Shown in pieces: positions 5,956 to 10,960 of a stretch of DNA of 10,960 nt. Position 1 is the stretch's first letter, and each line of letters opens with the position of its first letter. The stretch covers positions 1 to 10,960 of the forward strand of contig DNVQ01000047.1 of NCBI GenBank assembly GCA_003507475.1. The letters run 5' to 3'. The notes under the pieces are model-generated. The model had not been told where the DNA came from. It saw only the letters and a list, made by a program, of their open reading frames with translations, and did no database searches. Origin of the DNA: Candidatus Moraniibacteriota bacterium. Lineage in GTDB: Bacteria; Patescibacteriota; Minisyncoccia; Moranbacterales; UBA9337. The position numbers and the translations under genes were made by a program.

Positions 5956-6777
5956 TTATTCCCGCAAAGATTTTAACAATTTTATATCTTCCACCACCTC
6001 ATCATGCTCAGTTTCCAATATCATATCAATCTCATTTTCTTTGGCGAAGGAAACAATTTTTTGAAATGCTTCCAGTCCAATTAAGCCCTGGCCAATATGA
6101 GCATGTCTATCTCGATTAGAACCACATTCAGTCAGACTATCATTGGCATGGATTAATTTAATATTTTTTATTCCAATTTCTTTCTCAATTTTTTTGATAG
6201 TTTTATCAAAATCCCGCCAATCATAACCCGAGGCAAAACTGTGCTGAGTATCCAGGCAAATCCCGGCAATATTTTTATTTTTTACTTTTTTTATTATATG
6301 CGCCAGCTCTTTCAGATCATCTCCAATTATCGCGCCTGCTCCCGCACTATTTTCCAATAATAATTTGGCCGGCCCGACATAGCCCTCCAAAGTTTTGATT
6401 AGCATCTCGATTACTTTTTCTCGTCCCACTTCCTCTCCCAGATCTTTGGCAGAACCTAGATGAGTCATCACATATTTTGCGCCAAGCAAACTAGCCCTTT
6501 CTAATTCTTCTTGTATTGCTTTGACTGAGCCATATTGAATCCTGTTATTTCCCGAAGCGAAATTTATGTAATAAGGTGCATGAATATAGACCTCAGCAAT
6601 TTTAAATTTTAAATTTTTAATTTTAAAATCCTCCACAATGTCCGGAGTAACTTTGGAAGAATTGCCTCCTTGTGGAGAACGCGAGAAAATCTGCATTACT
6701 TCGCAACCCAAATCATAAGCTCTTTGAGGCGCTTTATCTATTCTCCCATTAATTGATACATGACAACCTATTTTCAT
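5956..6777 (-). CDS. nfo: Endonuclease IV (AP endonuclease)
   Basis: This enzyme cuts DNA 5' to abasic sites and removes 3' blocking groups, using three metal ions in a TIM barrel. The 273 residues are close to the E. coli length. All nine expected metal ligands can be placed: H66, H106, E142, D176, H179, H210, D223, H225 and E255, within CLDTQHSFASGYD, HANDS, DRHAHIG and LETEH. The ATG at 6777 has a modest SD, GGAG, 7 nt upstream, the only core gene here with one. An AT-only stretch at 6599-6628 encodes FKIKNLKFKI (residues 51-60) and resembles intergenic filler. It is the first gene of the run with ORF6N, metallophosphoesterase and uracil-DNA glycosylase. It ends in TAA. Confidence 0.97.
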   Translation of the reverse strand: MKIGCHVSINGRIDKAPQRAYDLGCEVMQIFSRSPQGGNSSKVTPDIVEDFKIKNLKFKIAEVYIHAPYYINFASGNNRIQYGSVKAIQEELERASLLGAKYVMTHLGSAKDLGEEVGREKVIEMLIKTLEGYVGPAKLLLENSAGAGAIIGDDLKELAHIIKKVKNKNIAGICLDTQHSFASGYDWRDFDKTIKKIEKEIGIKNIKLIHANDSLTECGSNRDRHAHIGQGLIGLEAFQKIVSFAKENEIDMILETEHDEVVEDIKLLKSLRE

Positions 6778-6814
6778 AAAATTTCTCCATCGATTGACGG
6801 ATTAACACATTAAT

Positions 6815-6844
6815 ATACTAACATTTTATAAGCATAATTTCCAA
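6815..6844 (-). promoter_or_regulatory. Possible promoter of the nfo gene run
   Basis: On the minus strand TTGGAA (6844-6839) and TAGTAT (6820-6815) are separated by 18 nt, about 40 nt ahead of the nfo start codon. Both boxes are imperfect, and in such AT-rich DNA similar pairs arise by chance. Confidence 0.3.
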
Positions 6845-6931
6845 TTAGTACTAAATTTATTAATTTTCAATATTTGCAAACAATATATATTTTATTTAAA
6901 TTATTACTTTTTCATTTTTTCGACATTTCAT

Positions 6932-6960
6932 TTGACTCTTTTCTCTAATTATACTAATAT
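6932..6960 (+). promoter_or_regulatory. Promoter of the orphan gene at 7013
   Basis: TTGACT (6932-6937) and TAATAT (6955-6960) are separated by exactly 17 nt, a near-consensus pair. Transcription would start near 6967, giving a leader of about 46 nt. The remaining DNA between nfo and this site is AT-rich with no other gene. Confidence 0.75.
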
Positions 6961-7012
6961 TATTTGGGTTTGATAAATTAGACATTTTTCAACTACTACC
7001 TTGGAGGTATCT

Positions 7013-7189
7013 ATGAAAACACAAGAAGAAGAATTCAACCCCTTTACAGGACTTCTAACCATTGAAGCGGTTGAGGCGAAATTGGACGAAATATTAAAAC
7101 TATCAGGCGTTTTCTTTCAGGAATCACGTGACCCAAATGAAATAAAAAAACTTGCCCAAGAAGCTATCCAAAAAATTCAACAGAATTGA
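7013..7189 (+). CDS. Orphan small acidic protein, 58 aa, monocistronic plus-strand gene
   Basis: I do not recognise a family. The protein begins MKTQEEEFNPFTGLLTIEAVEAKLDEILK and ends EAIQKIQQN. It is rich in Glu, Lys and Gln, probably mostly two helices, without membrane segment or cysteine. A GGAGG SD at 7003-7007 lies 5 nt before the ATG at 7013. A longer reading from TTG at 7001 would start inside that SD and is rejected. It has its own promoter and a strong terminator. It stops with TGAGGA, like two of the other three orphans. The unit is convergent with nrnA and divergent from nfo. A small helical acidic protein could be an adaptor, inhibitor or antitoxin-like partner, but nothing in the sequence decides this and no partner gene adjoins it. 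Confidence 0.75.
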   Translation: MKTQEEEFNPFTGLLTIEAVEAKLDEILKLSGVFFQESRDPNEIKKLAQEAIQKIQQN

Positions 7190-7218
7190 GGATGGTCCTT
7201 ATGATGCCAGTCACACAA

Positions 7219-7258
7219 AACGGAAGCACGACCAAGTCGTCCTTCCGTTCGTTTTTTT
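7219..7258 (+). terminator. Intrinsic terminator of the orphan gene at 7013
   Basis: AACGGAAG pairs with CTTCCGTT (7219-7226 with 7242-7249). Inside it ACGAC pairs with GTCGT around a CAA loop, with a single C-C mismatch between the two stems. CG and seven T follow. Confidence 0.92.
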
Positions 7259-7313
7259 ATATAGAAAATTTTAATATTAAATCAATAACTTAAAATAAAA
7301 ATTTATAAATTTT

Positions 7314-7387
7314 ATGCCAGATTAGTTTTAATTTGTTATAAATAACCAGAGGTACAACCTCGAAAACCAAAGAGGTTGAACCTCTTT
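7314..7387 (-). repeat. 74-nt dispersed repeat, copy A, with internal hairpins
   Basis: This is the inverted partner of 3357-3430. This copy is also palindromic: GAGGTACAACCTC (7349-7361) and GAGGTTGAACCTC (7372-7384) are reverse complements except at one position, and each half is itself a small hairpin. On the minus strand AAAGAGGT/ACCTCTTT followed by GGTTTTC could serve as a terminator for nrnA, whose stop is 80 nt upstream. The rest of 7259-7467 is AT-rich filler with TTCGCA/TTGCAT words (7411-7460) and no gene. Confidence 0.6.
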
Positions 7388-7467
7388 AAAATAGGAGTAA
7401 ATTTAGTTAATTGCATATTATTTGCATATTCGCGTAATTCGCACAAATTCGCATCATTTGTATCATG

Positions 7468-8424
7468 TTAAACGATTTTCCATCCCTCCTTATCCTCCAC
7501 AATCTTGCCCTTTATCTCAAAACCGCTAGCGAGTTTATGTCCGCCGCCTCCAAATTTATGAGCCACTTCCGACACATCCATCCCTTTATATTTTTCACTT
7601 CGCAAACTTCCTTTAATAATTCCTCCATCGCGCTCAGATAAAACCAATGAAAAATTAGTATCTGGCACGGTATTTAAAATTGAAGCTATTTCGGCTATAT
7701 CTTCATAAGTCGCTTGGCATTCTTCTAAATCTTTTTTAGTTATCACAGTAGAAATCATTTTATTTTCCGGATTTATTTTGGCTTTCTCCAAAGCGCGTCC
7801 CCACAATTTTAAAGTTGAAAAACGATTGCTGGAAAAAATCATTTTAGAAATTTTAGCCACCGATGCTCCTCTGTTTAATAGTTTAGCGACCGTATGCATT
7901 ACCTTGGGGGTAGTATTGGAATGTTGCAAATTACCAGTATCACCCAATATTCCCATCAAAAGAAGCGTAGCTATTTTACTGTTGATTTTTAAATTATGAA
8001 ACTCAAAAAAATCAAAAACTATTTCCGAAACAGATGAATAACTTGCATCCACAATGTTTAAATCGCCTTCGCTTTTTACATCAGGATGATGATCAATTAA
8101 AACGATTACTTGATTTTCACTAAATCTATCGCGAATTTTTTCAAACCCTCTCTCCACGCTGTCTAGCGCGATAACCGAATCGAAACCCTCTAAATTAATT
8201 TTATCTGGATGCTGCAAATCATGATAAATAAATATTTTTATATATTCCGGCATTTGATCGAAACAGGCCACTTCCACATCTTTGCCGATTTCCTTTAAAT
8301 AATAATAAAGAGCAAGATTTGAACCAATAGTATCGCTATCCGGACGGCTGTGCGCAAAAAGCAAAATCTTGTCAGATTTTTCTATTATGTACTTAAGTGT
8401 ATTAAATTCTTTTTTAAACTTCAT
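7468..8424 (-). CDS. nrnA: DHH/DHHA1 family phosphoesterase, NrnA-like
   Basis: This is a Mn-dependent phosphoesterase of the NrnA (nanoRNase / pAp phosphatase) type, which degrades very short RNA oligonucleotides, and in some members pAp or cyclic dinucleotide products. It has 318 residues, the normal length. The DHH domain shows HSRPDSDTIGS (25-35), ALDS (D88), IDHHPD (110-115) and GILGDTGN (158-165). The C-terminal DHHA1 domain carries FGGGGHKLASGF (291-302). The order infB-rbfA-nrnA is widespread. A terminator and a small hairpin (GCGGT/ACCGC, 8445-8457) lie between rbfA and this gene, so part of its expression may be independent. The ATG at 8424 has no SD. It ends in TAA. The exact substrate cannot be read from sequence. 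Confidence 0.92.
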   Translation of the reverse strand: MKFKKEFNTLKYIIEKSDKILLFAHSRPDSDTIGSNLALYYYLKEIGKDVEVACFDQMPEYIKIFIYHDLQHPDKINLEGFDSVIALDSVERGFEKIRDRFSENQVIVLIDHHPDVKSEGDLNIVDASYSSVSEIVFDFFEFHNLKINSKIATLLLMGILGDTGNLQHSNTTPKVMHTVAKLLNRGASVAKISKMIFSSNRFSTLKLWGRALEKAKINPENKMISTVITKKDLEECQATYEDIAEIASILNTVPDTNFSLVLSERDGGIIKGSLRSEKYKGMDVSEVAHKFGGGGHKLASGFEIKGKIVEDKEGWKIV

Positions 8425-8484
8425 AAACTTACAGTGTACTCGTAGCGGTCAAACCGCCATCTTAGAACACTTAGCTACTTAAAC

Positions 8485-8510
8485 AAAAAGGTCAACCACA
8501 AAGATCGACC
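8485..8510 (-). terminator. Terminator-like hairpin between rbfA and nrnA
   Basis: In minus-strand RNA, GGUCGAUC pairs with GGUUGACC (8510-8503 with 8497-8490) around a 5-nt loop, followed by UUUUU. Two pairs are G-U wobbles in this strand but A-C mismatches in the other, which supports reading on the minus strand. It would end or weaken infB-rbfA transcription before nrnA. Confidence 0.7.
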
Positions 8511-8544
8511 ATTTAAAGTTTAAAATCGCAAAACTACTCGTCTT

Positions 8545-8883
8545 CTATTCGTTTTCTATCTGCTTCAAAATTTTCTCTATTTCATCAGCTTCAACTTCAG
8601 TTTTGTCCAATTTAAAAACCAATTTTGGAAGTACCTTCATGTGCAATTTTTTATTTAAGATTCTTTGGATATTGCTCTTTTCATTTTTTAATGCCGTCAT
8701 TACATAATCGCCTTCTTTTTCCGGAAAAACGCTTACGAATACGTTAGCATAACGCAAATCATTAGTGGTGTCAACCTTAAACACAGTCAAAAAAACACCT
8801 GGCTTTAAATCAAGTTCTCGGCTTAAAATCTCCCCCAATTGCTCTCGGATAAGAGAATTAACTTTTTGCATTCTGAAAGACAT
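8545..8883 (-). CDS. rbfA: Ribosome-binding factor A
   Basis: RbfA is a small KH-fold protein that assists late maturation of the 30S subunit and processing of the 16S rRNA 5' end. It has 112 residues. Typical segments are the N-terminal RMQKVNSLIREQLGEILSREL, the central strand region VFLTVFKVDTTNDLRYANVFVSV, and the C-terminal LPKLVFKLDKTEVEADEIEKIL. It follows infB after a 105-nt spacer of TTAGCTTTTTAG-like words, as in the standard infB-rbfA order. The ATG at 8883 has no SD. It ends in TAG and is followed by a terminator-like hairpin. Confidence 0.95.
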   Translation of the reverse strand: MSFRMQKVNSLIREQLGEILSRELDLKPGVFLTVFKVDTTNDLRYANVFVSVFPEKEGDYVMTALKNEKSNIQRILNKKLHMKVLPKLVFKLDKTEVEADEIEKILKQIENE

Positions 8884-8988
8884 ATAGTTTAGCTTTTTAG
8901 GTTTTAGGTTGTAGTTTTTTAGAGTTAAAATATAAATAATAGTTTCAAAAAATAATAAGCTACTACGCTAAATTGCTACTTAACTGAT

Positions 8989-10779
8989 TTATAATTTTCT
9001 CCTCACTTCTTCTTCTTTATAAGAATATAAGACATCATCTACCATAAGTTTTGTTCCTCCTGCGAAAGTGATTCCACATTCATTTCCGGATTTAACTTCA
9101 TCAGTAGGCTTTTTGTTTTGTTGTAAGTTTTCCAATACGCCCTTTCCGATTACTTCCTTGTCTCGCCTTACTTCCAGTAAAGATTTTTTAACTATCTTCC
9201 CTTCAATTACCTTTCCTCCTACAATCATATCGGTTTTTCCGTGCTTAAAGACAGCCAAAATTTTCATTCTTCCAAAATCAGTTCTGACAATTTCCGGAGG
9301 CAAGAGATCAGCCATATCATTCTTTATCACATCTACCAATTCATAAATAACATTATAAGATTTTATAATCACATTAGATTTTTCGGCCATTCTTTTGGCT
9401 ACTGTCGTAGCTGTAACACTAAATCCATAAATAATTGCGCCTGTGCTTTCGGCCAGCTTAACATCCGATTCGGTAATATTTCCCACTCCGGTGTTTACAT
9501 ATTCCAAAACTACCTCATCTGATTTTATAGCAGAAATAATCTGATCAATTGCCTCAAGAGATCCTGGAACATCTGCCTTGATAATTACACTCAATCTTTT
9601 CAATTGATCATTATCTAAATTCTGATAAAGATCTTTTTTGCTTCTAATTATGTTTCGGCCATTTGATGAACCAAAGGCTCCCTTGGATCGCATTCTTAAA
9701 ACAGTTTCTTTTTCCGCTACCTGAATAATATCATTAACTTCGGGAGTGCCATTGATACCCATAATTATAACAGGCTCAGAAGGTCCAGCTGATTCTATTT
9801 GTTTGCCGGTAAAGTCTTCCATTCTTTTTATACGTCCAAAAGTTTTTCCAATAACGATGTCTTGACCCACCTTTAAAATTCCGGTTTTAATCAAAACTGT
9901 TGAGATAGGTCCTGACTTAGGATCAAGGTGCGATTCTAAAACTACTCCCAAGCCATTATTTTTTCGACTAGCCTTCAACTCAAGAACCTCAGAAACCAAC
10001 AGAATACTTTCCAATAATTCCTTGATTCCGATATTGTTTTTGGCGCTGATTTCATTGGCAATCACATCTCCGCCCCATTCTTCAATTACAATCTCCAACT
10101 CAGCTAATTCTTGTTTTACTCTCTGAGAATTAGCTTCAGGTTTATCAATTTTATTTATTGCCACAATTGTTGGGATTTTCTTTTCTTTTAAATAAGTTAT
10201 TACCTCTCTGGTTTGCGGTCTCACTCCGTCATCCGCCGCCACTACCAATATAGCCACATCGGCGATACTAACACCTCTTTCGCGCATCGCGCTAAAAGCT
10301 TCATGCCCAGGAGTGTCCACAAAAGTAATAGTTTGTCCTTTTTTCTTTACTTGATAAGCGCTGATGTGCTGTGTGATCCCCCCTGCTTCACCGGCAGCCA
10401 CATTTCCCTTGCGAATCGTATCCAAAAGAGTAGTTTTACCATGATCAACATGTCCCAAAATTGTTACAATCGGAGCACGAGGCGGTAAAACTTCATCTGA
10501 TTCCTGTTCCTTTTTGCAAATGTCAGTTAGTTTCTCCAAAGTTATAGCTTGCCCTTCTTCAATTTCCAAATCTTCTTCTGTCTTAAAACCCAAATCTTGA
10601 GCGATGATGCTAGCTGTATCAAAATCAATTTCTTCGTTAATAGTAGCCATTATTCCATTTTTCATCAATTCAGTAATTACAACAGAAACAGACAAATTCA
10701 AAATCTCAGCAAACTTTTTTACAGTTACTGGATTGGGAATTTTTACGGTCTTTAATTCTTCTGTTTTTACTTCTGTCAT
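8989..10779 (-). CDS. infB: Translation initiation factor IF-2
   Basis: IF-2 is the GTPase that places initiator tRNA on the 30S subunit and promotes 50S joining. It has 596 residues, much shorter than the E. coli protein but of normal core size, because only one small N-terminal IF2N module is present (about residues 14-70, IPNPVTVKKFAEILNLSVSV). G motifs are intact: GHVDHGKT (109-116), GGIT (133-136), VDTPGH (154-159), NKID (209-212) and SAK (245-247). Domains II, III and the C-terminal fMet-tRNA binding domain follow, with ECGITF near the end. The ATG at 10779 lacks an SD. It ends in TAA. nusA, its usual upstream partner, would lie beyond the window. Confidence 0.98.
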   Translation of the reverse strand: MTEVKTEELKTVKIPNPVTVKKFAEILNLSVSVVITELMKNGIMATINEEIDFDTASIIAQDLGFKTEEDLEIEEGQAITLEKLTDICKKEQESDEVLPPRAPIVTILGHVDHGKTTLLDTIRKGNVAAGEAGGITQHISAYQVKKKGQTITFVDTPGHEAFSAMRERGVSIADVAILVVAADDGVRPQTREVITYLKEKKIPTIVAINKIDKPEANSQRVKQELAELEIVIEEWGGDVIANEISAKNNIGIKELLESILLVSEVLELKASRKNNGLGVVLESHLDPKSGPISTVLIKTGILKVGQDIVIGKTFGRIKRMEDFTGKQIESAGPSEPVIIMGINGTPEVNDIIQVAEKETVLRMRSKGAFGSSNGRNIIRSKKDLYQNLDNDQLKRLSVIIKADVPGSLEAIDQIISAIKSDEVVLEYVNTGVGNITESDVKLAESTGAIIYGFSVTATTVAKRMAEKSNVIIKSYNVIYELVDVIKNDMADLLPPEIVRTDFGRMKILAVFKHGKTDMIVGGKVIEGKIVKKSLLEVRRDKEVIGKGVLENLQQNKKPTDEVKSGNECGITFAGGTKLMVDDVLYSYKEEEVRRKL

Positions 10780-10795
10780 AATAATAAAAAATGAT

Positions 10796-10858
10796 ATAAA
10801 TCCTGTCGTTCGCGAACGACTGGATAAATCCCGTCACTCGTGAGTGACTGGATAAATC
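10796..10858. repeat. Tandem pair of palindromic 28-nt repeats ahead of infB
   Basis: Two units of 28 nt (10796-10823 and 10824-10851) share the frame ATAAATCC-GTC...GAC-TGG, and a third partial ATAAATC follows. The palindrome cores are GTCGTTCGCGAACGAC (10805-10820) and GTCACTCGTGAGTGAC (10833-10848). Where the cores differ, both arms change together so pairing is kept. They lie 25-53 nt upstream of the infB start codon. Confidence 0.85.
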
Positions 10859-10861
10859 AAA

Positions 10862-10882
10862 ACCACCCTCAGGCAGGTTGAT
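10862..10882 (-). other. Small hairpin upstream of the infB repeats
   Basis: On the minus strand AACC-GCC pairs with GGU-GGUU around a UGAG loop with a bulged U, followed by a short U stretch. It resembles the terminator after rplA in sequence (CCTGA...GGGTGGTTTT). It may be a weak terminator or part of the infB leader. The remaining bases to 10960 are AT-rich, hold a GGCT/AGCC inverted repeat at 10917-10934, and show no gene. Confidence 0.35.
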
Positions 10883-10960
10883 ATATATGAGTTAATTTAA
10901 TTTATCTTATCCTTAGGCTAACATTTAAAAGCCAAGATGTAAAGTAAAATTTATAATTAT

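Noticed and set aside
7001..7012. Alternative TTG start giving a 62-aa protein at 7001
   Set aside because: The TTG lies directly next to the GGAGG ribosome binding site, which instead suits the ATG at 7013.
140..10779. Recoding of TGA as glycine, as in some Patescibacteria
   Set aside because: All core genes are full length with no internal TGA, and conserved glycines are read from GGN codons. The four orphan genes would run past sensible stops and into terminators if TGA were sense.

Overview
The window is AT-rich bacterial DNA carrying translation and transcription core genes, almost all on the minus strand. The proteins are short for their families: IF-2 of 596 residues without the long enterobacterial N-terminus, SecE of 61, RbfA of 112. 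There is a family-4 type uracil-DNA glycosylase, an ORF6N-domain protein, and many small orphan genes with long AT-rich spacers. Together these suggest a reduced-genome bacterium of the Patescibacteria (CPR) type. That is an inference from style, since no 16S gene is present.

The genes are described in minus-strand reading order. (1) At 10779-7468 lies the classical infB-rbfA-nrnA neighbourhood. A tandem pair of palindromic 28-nt repeats sits upstream of infB, and a terminator-like hairpin lies between rbfA and nrnA. (2) At 6777-4204 lies a compact four-gene run: endonuclease IV (nfo), an ORF6N DNA-binding protein, a YfcE-like metallophosphoesterase and uracil-DNA glycosylase. It combines two successive steps of base excision repair. 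(3) At 3268-90 lies secE-nusG-rplK-[two orphan genes]-rplA, driven by a consensus-like promoter ahead of secE and ended by a terminator after rplA. The usual rplK-rplA adjacency is broken by the two orphans.

Two small orphan genes lie on the plus strand, at 3530-3865 and 7013-7189. Each is a complete monocistronic unit with its own sigma70-like promoter, strong Shine-Dalgarno (SD) sequence and strong intrinsic terminator. After the first is a region of about 270 bases with several nested hairpins, a candidate structured RNA.

The most striking observation is a two-way split. All four orphan genes have strong SD sequences and end in TGA (TGAGGA in three of four). The eleven recognisable genes end only in TAA or TAG, and ten of them have no visible SD. 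In addition, a 74-nt imperfect repeat occurs in inverted orientation at 3357 and 7387. It bounds a segment of about 4 kb that holds the repair cluster and both plus-strand orphans. The orphans may therefore be a separate class of genes threaded through the conserved backbone, possibly mobile or imported.
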